Made by a program: the position numbers and the translations under genes. Shown here piece after piece: positions 1 through 6,420 of a stretch of DNA of 18,900 nucleotides (position 1 is its first letter; each line of letters begins with the position of its first letter). Under the pieces are notes generated by a model that saw only the letters and a program-made list of their open reading frames with translations, was not told the DNA's origin and did not search any database. The stretch is from Gemmatimonadota bacterium (GTDB lineage: Bacteria; Gemmatimonadota; Gemmatimonadetes; Gemmatimonadales; GWC2-71-9), in contig QHUD01000198.1 of the NCBI GenBank assembly GCA_003221085.1, positions 1 to 18,900 on the forward strand, written 5' to 3'.

Positions 1-337
1 GGAGATTCACGTTGAACACGGTCGCCACGCTCTGCGCGGCGGCGGCCGCGTCTCCGATCGAGCCCGACGTGGTGCCTGTCAGGGCTTCCGTGGTGATCGT
101 GCCCGGCACGCTCAAGCCGTCCTCGTCGCCGTCCGCCGTCGCGCCGTCCGTCGGTGTCACGACGGGAAGCACCGCCAGCGCGGACTGCTGCGTGCCGCCG
201 GGGCTCCGCACGAGCGCGCCGTACGCCGTACCACTCACCGACTGCGCTTGCGTGACCGGAGCGAGTGCCGCGGTGAGGGCGATCAAGAGCGACAGCGCCA
301 CCACCTCCCGCACCGATCGAATCATCGAACGTCGCAT
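1..337 (-). CDS. Secreted choice-of-anchor-P-like protein, N-terminal part (cut by window edge)
   Basis: The minus strand is open from an ATG at 337 to the window edge, giving 112 codons of an incomplete gene. The start is preceded by AAAGGA (349-354) about 11 nt upstream. A second in-frame ATG at 325 is possible. The product starts with an arginine-bearing n-region and a hydrophobic stretch (about residues 12-26) ending in an APVTQAQS signal-peptidase-I-like site, so it is predicted to be exported. The mature part begins VSGTAYGALV and continues with Ala/Thr/Gly-rich sequence including VLPVVTPTDG. This resembles the opening of choice-of-anchor-P surface proteins, by motif memory only. It sits 28 nt downstream of the post-COAP-like lipoprotein gene on the same strand, so the two are probably cotranscribed. 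The C-terminus and any anchor are outside the window. The open frame on the opposite strand is taken as a GC-rich shadow. Confidence 0.65.
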   Translation of the reverse strand, partial: MRRSMIRSVREVVALSLLIALTAALAPVTQAQSVSGTAYGALVRSPGGTQQSALAVLPVVTPTDGATADGDEDGLSVPGTITTEALTGTTSGSIGDAAAAAQSVATVFNVNL

Positions 338-365
338 TCTTCGGCCCGTCCTTTCCCAATCTGTC

Positions 366-911
366 CTAGTGAGCCTGGATGTTCCCGCCGGTGAGATCCG
401 CGGTGCCGGTGTGGCGGTCATCCTGGAGCGCTATTCCATAGCGGTCAGGACCCCCACCCGGACTCGAGCCTGGCTCTCCGTTGTCGCAAGCGGACGCAGC
501 GAACTCCTCCTGCACCCAGCTCCCGTTGCCGTCCTTCACGCGCGCTGTGCCGCCGAACACCGCGCACCGCCCGCCCCGTTCCGCATCTTGGAACGAGAAG
601 AACTGGTCGATGGTCAAGCTGTGAATCCGCGTGTGGGTCGGATGGTACACGGTCTGGAGCTCGCCCTTGATCGATCCATCGCTCTCGCAAAAATCCCGCG
701 CGTTCACGTTGAACCCGAAGGTCGTCTTTCCAATCGGTGGGTCAATGCGACCGCCACCGGTGAACTTCTCGCCGGCGGGGCAGTTGCCCGATCCGCCGGT
801 CCAGAACGATGGCTTGGGACTCGACGGGGTCGCGGGTCGATCGCAGCCCCACGCGAGCAGCGTAGCGGCCGCGAGGCCCGACACGAACCCGACGTTGATC
901 TGTTTCAACAT
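366..911 (-). CDS. Lipoprotein with post-COAP-1-like domain
   Basis: This is a 181-residue protein starting at ATG 911, with a strong AGGAGG about 9 nt upstream. The N-terminus is a lipoprotein signal peptide: hydrophobic residues 8-21 lead to the lipobox LAWGC, so Cys23 would be lipidated. The mature domain has KFTGGGRI (about 49-56), GKTTFGFNVNARDF (about 61-74), a central HSLTIDQFFSF segment, FGGTARV (about 119-125), DNGEPGSSPGGGPDRYGI (about 142-159) and a terminal LTGGNIQAH. The series GGG...TFGFN...GGTARV...DNGEPG...D..GI...TGGNIQ.H is the pattern I associate with the post-COAP-1 domain, often found with choice-of-anchor-P proteins; the gene immediately downstream looks like such a protein. 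The molecular role is unknown; a structural or adhesive surface role is inference. A sigma-54-type promoter precedes it. Confidence 0.8.
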   Translation of the reverse strand: MLKQINVGFVSGLAAATLLAWGCDRPATPSSPKPSFWTGGSGNCPAGEKFTGGGRIDPPIGKTTFGFNVNARDFCESDGSIKGELQTVYHPTHTRIHSLTIDQFFSFQDAERGGRCAVFGGTARVKDGNGSWVQEEFAASACDNGEPGSSPGGGPDRYGIALQDDRHTGTADLTGGNIQAH

Positions 912-961
912 GCGCTGCCTCCTCAGCAGGGTCGATCAGCCGAATTGCTGCGGAGACGAGG

Positions 962-978
962 TGGCAAGACAAATGCCA
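962..978 (-). promoter_or_regulatory. Sigma-54 (-24/-12) promoter for the lipoprotein/COAP pair
   Basis: On the minus strand the sequence reads TGGCATTTGTCTTGCCA. It has GG (977-976) and GC (965-964) separated by exactly 10 nt, TGGCA at -24 and TTGC at -12, against the consensus TGGCACG-N4-TTGC. The predicted start of transcription is near 952, giving a 41-nt leader that includes the AGGAGG before ATG 911. The element is also an inverted repeat (TGGCA-N7-TGCCA), so the other strand has GG-N10-GC too, but with ATGC rather than TTGC. A sigma-54 activator gene lies in the same window at 9161. Confidence 0.65.
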
Positions 979-1029
979 TTCGCCGAGCATGGAGAGGTGG
1001 TTGTGAAATCGAGAGTTGCGCGCCTTGTT

Positions 1030-1041
1030 GACACCGTGCGA
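1030..1041 (+). promoter_or_regulatory. Candidate upstream activator site (shared 12-mer)
   Basis: The 12-mer GACACCGTGCGA lies 78-89 nt upstream of the predicted sigma-54 start at 952, a normal distance for an enhancer-binding protein. The identical 12-mer occurs in reverse orientation at 9023-9034, in front of the second candidate sigma-54 promoter. CGTGCG recurs at 1060-1065 and 1093-1098, possibly further half-sites. Assignment to the NtrC-type regulator at 9161 is inference. Confidence 0.35.
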
Positions 1042-1086
1042 CGGGGCGCGCGCATCACGCGTGCGGCGCGATTTGTGGCGCGCGTA

Positions 1087-1200
1087 CTAGAACGTGCGCG
1101 CTACACCGCAGTCTTCCGGGGTCGCGACGCCGCCACATGGGGCAAAGCGCCGCGGGGAGCGGCGTGCGGACCGCCCCCCGCTGGTCGCTGCATCGGTCAT
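1087..1200 (-). CDS. Possible 37-residue small protein downstream of wecB
   Basis: This ORF starts at ATG 1200 and is preceded by a strong AGGAGG (1213-1208) with a 7-nt spacer. Another in-frame ATG lies at 1206, too close to the ribosome-binding site. It begins 53 nt after the wecB stop on the same strand and ends in TAG (1089-1087). The peptide is basic in its first half (runs RSARRSPRR) and has a C-terminal part with GGVATPEDCGVARTF; it contains two Cys, in the FAPCGG and EDCG segments. There is no signal peptide or membrane segment, and I recognise no family. An ORF this short is common by chance in GC-rich DNA, so the case rests on the ribosome-binding site and on position behind the operon. 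Confidence 0.3.
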   Translation of the reverse strand: MTDAATSGGRSARRSPRRFAPCGGVATPEDCGVARTF

Positions 1201-1253
1201 TCTCATTCCTCCTCGGTTGTGCACGCTTCAGTATGTTCGCTCGCCCGACGGCG

Positions 1254-2417
1254 TCACGCTGCGCCCAGCGGTTGCGGGATGGCGACTGCCCGGCGCGGCA
1301 TGAGTCGCTCTGCGGAAGCCCCATCAAGTTCGAAACGCTCCCCGTCGCACACCACACGCGCGATCCGCTCGGCGGCATGGCCGTCCCACCGCTCGATGAC
1401 GGGCCGGGCCGGCGAGCGCCGCGACAGACCGCGCTCGGCCGCCGCGAGGATCGCATCGCGCTGCGCCTGCACCAGACGGTTGGTGCCGTGCGTGCAGGTG
1501 ATCGGGCGGTCGGTGTTCGGTCGTACGGTCAGGCACGGCACGCCGAGAAACGACGTCTCCTCCTGGAGTCCGCCCGAGTCGGTGACGACCAGGCCGGCGT
1601 TCGCGACGAGGCTCAGCATGTCCAGGTACCCGAGCGGCTCGAGCAGTCGCAGTCCCGGCTCGGTCGTCAGCCGGAGCCGCAGCTCGCGAATGCGCCCGCG
1701 GGTGCGTGGGTGCACGGGAAAGAGCACGGGGACGTGGTCCGCGAGCCGGGTCAGCGCCTCGAGCAGCTCCCGCAGGACGGCGGGGTCATCCACGTTAGTC
1801 GGACGGTGCAGGGTCACCACGACGTAGGGACGCGCCCGGACGTCGAAGCGCCCCGGCGCGTCCACCGCCAGGGCCTGCGGCAGCGCCCAACACAGCGTGT
1901 CGATCATCACGTTGCCGACGAAGTGCATGCGGTCGGCGGCGATGCCCTCGGCCGCGAGGTTCTCCGCCGCGTCACGCGACGGCAGGAACAACAGGTCCGA
2001 CAACCGGTCCGTGACCACGCGGTTGATTTCTTCGGGCATGGTCCAGTCACCGCTGCGCAGGCCCGCCTCGACGTGCGCCACCCGCACCTGGAGCTTTGCG
2101 GCCACCAGCGCGGCGGCGACCGTGGAGTTCACGTCGCCGTACGTCAGGACGAGATCGGGACGGAGCTCGACGATCGCCGGCTCGAGGCGTTGCATCACGG
2201 TGGCGGTCTGCTGGGCGTGGGACCCTGACCCCACGCCCAGGTCGTAGTCGGGCGCCGGGATCCACAACTCCTCGAAAAAGGCGGCGGACATGCCGGGATC
2301 GTAGTGCTGACCGGTATGGACGATCACGTGGTCCACCCCGCGTCGCACCAGCTCGCGGTCCACCGGCGCGAGCTTCATGAAGTTCGGTCGGGCGCCGACG
2401 ACCGAGAGCACCCGCAT
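1254..2417 (-). CDS. wecB: UDP-N-acetylglucosamine 2-epimerase (non-hydrolysing)
   Basis: The 387-residue product has the usual length for the cytoplasmic enzyme that interconverts UDP-GlcNAc and UDP-ManNAc, the precursor of ManNAc and ManNAcA sugars in surface polysaccharides. It has a two-Rossmann, GT-B-like fold. Visible family motifs are GARPNFMKLAPV (8-19), TGQHYD (35-40), GDVNST (94-99), HVEAGLRSG (115-123), PEEINR (128-133), LHRPTNVD (203-210), HPRT (236-239) and the nucleotide-binding TDSGGLQEE (279-287). The family segment around RxxTERP is NTDRP here. The start at 2417 lies 4 nt after the stop of the export gene, so it is the last of four tightly packed genes (zinc ribbon, glmS, export protein, wecB). 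Placement with glmS, which feeds UDP-GlcNAc synthesis, makes sense for amino-sugar supply to an EPS. The reverse-strand open frames here are shadows. Confidence 0.95.
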   Translation of the reverse strand: MRVLSVVGARPNFMKLAPVDRELVRRGVDHVIVHTGQHYDPGMSAAFFEELWIPAPDYDLGVGSGSHAQQTATVMQRLEPAIVELRPDLVLTYGDVNSTVAAALVAAKLQVRVAHVEAGLRSGDWTMPEEINRVVTDRLSDLLFLPSRDAAENLAAEGIAADRMHFVGNVMIDTLCWALPQALAVDAPGRFDVRARPYVVVTLHRPTNVDDPAVLRELLEALTRLADHVPVLFPVHPRTRGRIRELRLRLTTEPGLRLLEPLGYLDMLSLVANAGLVVTDSGGLQEETSFLGVPCLTVRPNTDRPITCTHGTNRLVQAQRDAILAAAERGLSRRSPARPVIERWDGHAAERIARVVCDGERFELDGASAERLMPRRAVAIPQPLGAA

Positions 2418-2421
2418 CGCT

Positions 2422-3063
2422 TCAGCGGTGCAGCTGTGTGGCGATGACGATCGCCGCCGGAATGGCCGCGAGGATGCCGATGATCCGCCACTTGGACTCG
2501 GGGTCGGCGCGCCGCGGCACGATGATGCGATCGCCGGTGCGCAGGCCCAGCCCTTCGACGGTCATGCCGCGCGCGAACGCGTCCTGGAAGGCGTTCCCCT
2601 CGTACAGCCCCTTCCCTTCCCGTTCGATGCGCGCGGCCGTGAACTTCGCATCCTTGGTAGGGCCGCCGGCCGCCATCAGAGCGTCCGACACGACCGCGCC
2701 GGAGGCGACCGCGTAGTACCCGGGATGCTCCACTTCGCCGAGCACGCCTAGGCGGACGAGCACCTTCGCGTGGATCACGGGGTTCTTCATGTATCGCGCC
2801 AGCTGTTGTGCGAGATACGACTCCAGGTTCGCGCGATGCACCCCGCTGAGCGGAATCGCGCCGATCACCGGGAGCGTGATTGCGGGGCCCGGTCCCACGC
2901 TTAAGACCCGGGTGAACTGGCTGTCCCCTTCGACTTCCAGCAAGATCTGGTCACCGAGCTCGAAATCGCTTTGCGCCGCCCGGGTCGCGGTCTGACCCGC
3001 CAGCGGACTGGTAACCATCAGCAGCAGCGGCGCCAGCAGGCGCACGACCATTCTCTGGATCAT
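2422..3063 (-). CDS. Polysaccharide export protein (Wza/SLBB family)
   Basis: This 213-residue exported protein carries a Poly_export domain (about 33-103: FELGDQILLEVEGDS through IHAKVLV) followed by one SLBB-type segment (about 105-182: LGEVEHPGYYAV, then TGDRIIVPRR). Family members form the periplasmic and outer-membrane channel through which EPS or capsule leaves the cell, working with a Wzc-type co-polymerase; one is encoded at 6406-8856. The N-terminus (1-24) is a signal peptide ending near LAGQ with no lipobox Cys, unlike E. coli Wza. A hydrophobic helix near the C-terminus (about 193-210, WRIIGILAAIPAAIVIAT) could be a membrane segment. The start is 4 nt after the glmS stop. With a single SLBB unit it is shorter than Wza. 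Confidence 0.9.
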   Translation of the reverse strand: MIQRMVVRLLAPLLLMVTSPLAGQTATRAAQSDFELGDQILLEVEGDSQFTRVLSVGPGPAITLPVIGAIPLSGVHRANLESYLAQQLARYMKNPVIHAKVLVRLGVLGEVEHPGYYAVASGAVVSDALMAAGGPTKDAKFTAARIEREGKGLYEGNAFQDAFARGMTVEGLGLRTGDRIIVPRRADPESKWRIIGILAAIPAAIVIATQLHR

Positions 3064-3067
3064 GGCG

Positions 3068-4894
3068 TTACTCCACCGTTACGCTTTTTGCCAGGTTGCG
3101 CGGCCGATCCACGTCGCAGCCGCGCAAGACGGCGATGTGATACGCCAGGAGCTGGAGCGGAATGACCGTCAGCACCGGCGCGATTAGGGGTGGGCTCGTC
3201 GGCACGGCGATTTGATGATCCGCCAACTTGCTCAGATCGCCATTGCCCTCGCTCGTGATCGCGATGATGCGGCCCCCCCGGGCTTTCACTTCCTGCATGT
3301 TCGAAACCACTTTCGCGTAAACGGGATCCTTGGGCGCGAGGCACACGACCGGCATGTTCTCGTCGATCAGGGCGATGGGTCCGTGCTTCATCTCGGCCGC
3401 CGGGTAGCCCTCGGCGTGGATGTAGGAGATCTCCTTCAGCTTGAGCGCGCCCTCGAGCGCGACGGGGAACGTGGCGCCCCGCCCCAGGTAGAGGGCGTTG
3501 CGGGCGTCCGCGTAGCGCTCAGCCAGCGCCCGGACCTGCGGCTCGACCGCGAGCGTGCGCTCCACGAGCTCCGGGAGCCGGGCCAGCTGCGCGGCCAACC
3601 GCCGCCCCTCCTCGCCCGAGAGCTCCCGCTGGCGGCCGAGGTACAGCCCCAGCAGCAGCAACGCGACGACCTGCGACGTGAACGCCTTGGTCGAGGCGAC
3701 CCCGATCTCGGGACCGGCATGTAGGTACAGTCCGCCGTCCGCCTCGCGAGCGATCGTCGAGCCAACGACGTTGACGAGACCGAGCACCGTGGAGCCGCCG
3801 GCCCGTGCGGCCCGCAGCGCCTCCAGGGTGTCCGCCGTCTCGCCGGACTGCGAGATCGCGATGGTAACCGTCCCCGGGAGGTGAAGCTGACGCCGATAGC
3901 GATACTCCGACGCGTACTCGACCGATACCGGGATCCCGACCAGCTCCTCGATTACGTGACGGCCCACCAGTCCGGCGTGCCACGAGGTGCCGCACGCCAC
4001 AATCACGACGCGCTGGATCGCGCGGCAGTCCTCGGCGGTCAGATTCAGCCCGTTGAGACGCGCCGTTCCCTCCGCCACGAGCAAGCGTCCCCGCAGCGTG
4101 CTCCGCACCGTCTCCGCCTGCTCGCAGATCTCCTTGAGCATGAAGTGCGGATAGCCGCCGAGGGCGATGGCGTCGAGATCCCACTCGATGTCGTCCACGG
4201 CCCGGTCCTGCTCGCGGGCGTCCCGGTCGAGCACGCGGTAGCCTTCCGGCGTCACCACGGCGACGTCGCCGTCGTTCAGGTAGACCACGGACCGGGTATG
4301 CCCCAGCACGGCGCTCGCATCGGAGGCCACGAGGAACTCCCCGTCCCCGACGCCGAGCAGTACCGGAGAGCCGCGGCGAGCGACCACGATTTTCCCGGGA
4401 TCAGCCTCGGCGACCACCGCGATACCGTAGGTCCCCTCCACATGGTCCAGGGCCGCGATGACACGCGCTTCGAGCGTCGCGCCGGGCGACTCTTCGATCA
4501 AATGCACCAGCGTCTCGGTGTCGGTCTCGGTCACGAAGCGATGGCCGTCCTGCTCCAGGCGCTTACGGAGCACGTCCGCATTCTCGATGATGCCGTTGTG
4601 CACGAGGGCGAGGGTCCGCGTGCAGTCGGTGTGGGGGTGTGCGTTGCGCTCGGTCGGTGCGCCGTGCGTCGCCCAGCGGGTATGTCCGATGCCGCAGCGC
4701 CCGTGCACGGGCGTCCGCGTGAGGAGCTCGCGCAGGCCGGCAATGCGTCCCGCGAGCTTGCGGGTTTCCACTCCCGCGCCGTTGAGCACCGCGACGCCGG
4801 CGGAGTCGTATCCCCGGTATTCCAGGCGCGCCAATCCCTCGACCAGAAACGGCGCTGCCTCTCTCGGCCCGACGTATCCTACGATTCCGCACAT
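3068..4894 (-). CDS. glmS: Glutamine--fructose-6-phosphate aminotransferase (isomerizing)
   Basis: The 608-residue product is full length for GlmS, which makes glucosamine-6-phosphate from fructose-6-phosphate and glutamine, the first step to UDP-GlcNAc. The N-terminal glutaminase domain has the catalytic Cys2 (MCGIVGYVG) once Met is removed, plus EYRGYDSAG (25-33) and HTRWATHG (71-78). Two SIS domains follow: ACGTSWHAGLVG and SQSGETADT mark the first; LGRGATFPVALEGALKLKE and AEGYPAAEMKHGPIALID mark the second. The C-terminus DRPRNLAKSVTVE is the canonical GlmS tail. It is the second gene of the four-gene operon, 3 nt after the small zinc-ribbon gene. A glmS inside an EPS operon suggests a dedicated or co-regulated amino-sugar supply; whether it is the only copy cannot be seen. 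I saw no glmS ribozyme upstream. Confidence 0.97.
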   Translation of the reverse strand: MCGIVGYVGPREAAPFLVEGLARLEYRGYDSAGVAVLNGAGVETRKLAGRIAGLRELLTRTPVHGRCGIGHTRWATHGAPTERNAHPHTDCTRTLALVHNGIIENADVLRKRLEQDGHRFVTETDTETLVHLIEESPGATLEARVIAALDHVEGTYGIAVVAEADPGKIVVARRGSPVLLGVGDGEFLVASDASAVLGHTRSVVYLNDGDVAVVTPEGYRVLDRDAREQDRAVDDIEWDLDAIALGGYPHFMLKEICEQAETVRSTLRGRLLVAEGTARLNGLNLTAEDCRAIQRVVIVACGTSWHAGLVGRHVIEELVGIPVSVEYASEYRYRRQLHLPGTVTIAISQSGETADTLEALRAARAGGSTVLGLVNVVGSTIAREADGGLYLHAGPEIGVASTKAFTSQVVALLLLGLYLGRQRELSGEEGRRLAAQLARLPELVERTLAVEPQVRALAERYADARNALYLGRGATFPVALEGALKLKEISYIHAEGYPAAEMKHGPIALIDENMPVVCLAPKDPVYAKVVSNMQEVKARGGRIIAITSEGNGDLSKLADHQIAVPTSPPLIAPVLTVIPLQLLAYHIAVLRGCDVDRPRNLAKSVTVE

Positions 4895-4897
4895 CGC

Positions 4898-5119
4898 TCA
4901 GGTGCCCTCGCGCTTGAGTTCCAGCAACGGGTCGCCGGTGATCGCCAGACCGAACCGCGCGAGCTGAGCCAGCGTGCCGTCCTCCGCCCCGAGCAGGACG
5001 TCCGGGTGGCACAGGATCGGCCGGCCGCAGCGCTCGCATGTCGGCACCCGGCTTGGTGCGGCGGGTCGCTGGGCTTTGGTCTTCTCGCGGCGGCGCGTCT
5101 TACAGTGCTTGCAACGCAT
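4898..5119 (-). CDS. Small zinc-ribbon-like protein
   Basis: A 73-residue protein starting at ATG 5119 is the first gene of the glmS-export-wecB operon, 3 nt before glmS. It has two Cys pairs, CKHC (3-6) and CERC (28-31) followed by GRPILCHPD, separated by a basic linker rich in Arg/Lys. Such CxxC...CxxC spacing suggests a single zinc ribbon. The C-terminal half (EDGTLAQLARFGLAITGDPLLELKREGT) is probably helical. The frame extends upstream to 5203, but that extension looks like non-coding sequence and MRCKHC is a natural start; no strong Shine-Dalgarno supports either. The function is unknown: nucleic-acid binding or a metal-dependent regulatory role is possible. Conserved coupling to glmS would be informative. 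Confidence 0.6.
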   Translation of the reverse strand: MRCKHCKTRRREKTKAQRPAAPSRVPTCERCGRPILCHPDVLLGAEDGTLAQLARFGLAITGDPLLELKREGT

Positions 5120-5427
5120 ACTCGGCGGACTAGGGGTCGCGGGCCTGCACTTCAAGTTTGAGGCCCGGGCGACGCCGGCCGCGCGCGCGTCCCCCGCTAG
5201 CAATCAGGGCCACAATGGGTTAGCCGCCGCGCCCCGCGGCCTGGCGAGCGTGTCTCAAGCGCGCGCTGCGTTGCGCGCACGCGGCAGCCGCCGCGGCGCA
5301 GCCGCGCAGCCGGAGCGGTTACAAGGCGAGGGACGAGGGGTGAGCCCTCCCACGCAGCGGCCCCGGGTTTGCACGCATGACTCGCGGCTATGAAACCACT
5401 GGAGACGCGGTTGGCTGGAGCGGACGT
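5120..5427. other. Divergent intergenic region between the glmS operon and the receiver/GGDEF gene
   Basis: These 308 bases must hold the promoters of the minus-strand operon and of the plus-strand regulator. I see no convincing -35/-10 or -24/-12 element; the best vegetative-like match on the minus strand (TTGAAG, 17 nt, TAGTCC) is poor. GC-rich inverted repeats around 5225-5300 are unremarkable for this base composition. GGAG (5417-5420), 7 nt before ATG 5428, is a good ribosome-binding site and decides that start. No RNA motif was recognised. Confidence 0.5.
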
Positions 5428-6390
5428 ATGACAGATCGAATGCCACAAGGCGGCCTCCCGCTCGTGCTGCTGGCCGGCGACGGCCATGAGGCGACGCGGT
5501 GGCTGCGGGGCCTGCTCGAGGGCGGTGGATACGCGGTGCTCCAGGAGCGCTCGGCTCAACACGCGCTCGAGCGCGCGCGGACCACCGAGCCGGACGTGAT
5601 CCTCGCGGACGCCGACTTGCCAGACATGCCCGGCGTAGAGCTATGTCGCACGCTCCGAGCCGATCCCCGGGTCTCCAGCAGCACGCCAATTCTGCTGATG
5701 ATCCGCGAAGCGGCCACGCGCACGCAACGGCTGGCCGCCTTGCGTGCCGGTGCGTGGGAGTGCATCGCGCCTCCACACGACGCGGACGAGATCCTCCTCA
5801 AGATCGGCGCCTATGTGCATGCCAAGCTCGATGCGGACCGAGCCCGAACCGAGGGCCTGCTCGATGCGGTGACCGGTCTCTATAATCGGCAGGGGCTCGC
5901 CCGCCGCGCGCGCGAGTTGGGATCGCAGGCCTTCCGGGAACACGGTCCGCTCGCTTGCATCGTGCTTGCGCTTGACATCGAGCCGGCCGAACCCGCCGCC
6001 GGGCCGCAGGCCGGCGCGAATCTCGGTCGGTACGTGCAGGCGATCAAAGCGGCGGCTCGGCTGTCGGACGTGATCGGGCGCCTCAGCGCGAACGAGTTCG
6101 CGGTGCTCGCCCCCGGCACGGATGCGGGCGGCGCGCGGCGGCTCGCCGAGCGCCTCGCCAACTCGGTCTCCGCGGCGGCCGTCGCTCCGGCAGCCGGCGG
6201 CGCGTCCCCTCCACCCGTTCGCGTCCGCTGCGGCTACGAGGCCGTGGCCAACGTCGGCTACGCCCCGATCGAGCCCGTCGACCTACTGGTCCGCGCCGCC
6301 GCCGCTGTCCGGACCGGCAGAGCAGACTCTGGGAGCTGGCTGCGGCGCTTCGACGAAGGCACTAATCCGGCCGCCCCTTCTACTACTTAG
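5428..6390 (+). CDS. Receiver--GGDEF protein with degenerate active sites but intact I-site
   Basis: This 320-residue cytoplasmic protein starts at ATG 5428 (GGAG 7 nt upstream); an earlier in-frame ATG at 5377 has no ribosome-binding site. Residues 10-130 form a receiver domain. The phospho-acceptor Asp61 (VILADADLP) is kept, but the acidic pair is reduced to one Asp (AGDG, D18), the conserved Thr is Ile92, and the conserved Lys is missing (ECIAPP instead of a KP). Residues 140-310 form a GGDEF domain recognised by DAVTGLYNRQGL (146-157). The signature GGDEF is SANEF (220-224), so diguanylate cyclase activity is unlikely. The inhibitory c-di-GMP-binding motif RxxD is present as RLSD (211-214), exactly five residues before the signature, as in active enzymes. 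The protein therefore looks like a c-di-GMP receptor rather than a producer. It converges on the Wzc-like kinase gene. Confidence 0.85.
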   Translation: MTDRMPQGGLPLVLLAGDGHEATRWLRGLLEGGGYAVLQERSAQHALERARTTEPDVILADADLPDMPGVELCRTLRADPRVSSSTPILLMIREAATRTQRLAALRAGAWECIAPPHDADEILLKIGAYVHAKLDADRARTEGLLDAVTGLYNRQGLARRARELGSQAFREHGPLACIVLALDIEPAEPAAGPQAGANLGRYVQAIKAAARLSDVIGRLSANEFAVLAPGTDAGGARRLAERLANSVSAAAVAPAAGGASPPPVRVRCGYEAVANVGYAPIEPVDLLVRAAAAVRTGRADSGSWLRRFDEGTNPAAPSTT

Positions 6391-6420
6391 ACGGGTACCC
6401 GCTACTTAGACGGGTACCCG
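6383..6420. repeat. 19-bp perfect tandem duplication with twin palindromes at a convergent gene junction
   Basis: The 19-nt unit CTACTTAGACGGGTACCCG occurs twice with no spacer (6383-6401 and 6402-6420). Each copy contains the 10-bp perfect palindrome CGGGTACCCG (6392-6401, 6411-6420), so the two can pair as a 10-bp stem with a 9-nt loop, or each can extrude alone. The first copy holds the stop codon of the receiver/GGDEF gene (TAG 6388-6390) and the second that of the Wzc-like gene (TAA, 6408-6406 on the minus strand). The hairpin could serve as a bidirectional terminator, but neither side has a clear T-run. Confidence 0.8.

Noticed and set aside
1120..1190. GC-rich inverted repeats after wecB as a terminator
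   Set aside because: There is no well-paired stem followed by T residues on the minus strand; the repeats are ordinary for the composition.
12..1827. Long plus-strand open frames covering the first 1.8 kb (12-1031 and 631-1827)
   Set aside because: They are antisense to genes with signal peptides, ribosome-binding sites and recognisable domains; their products are Arg/Ser/Pro-rich shadow sequence typical of high-GC DNA.
5120..5160. TTGAAG, 17 nt, TAGTCC as a vegetative promoter for the glmS operon
   Set aside because: The -10 half is poor and RNA would begin almost at the start codon.
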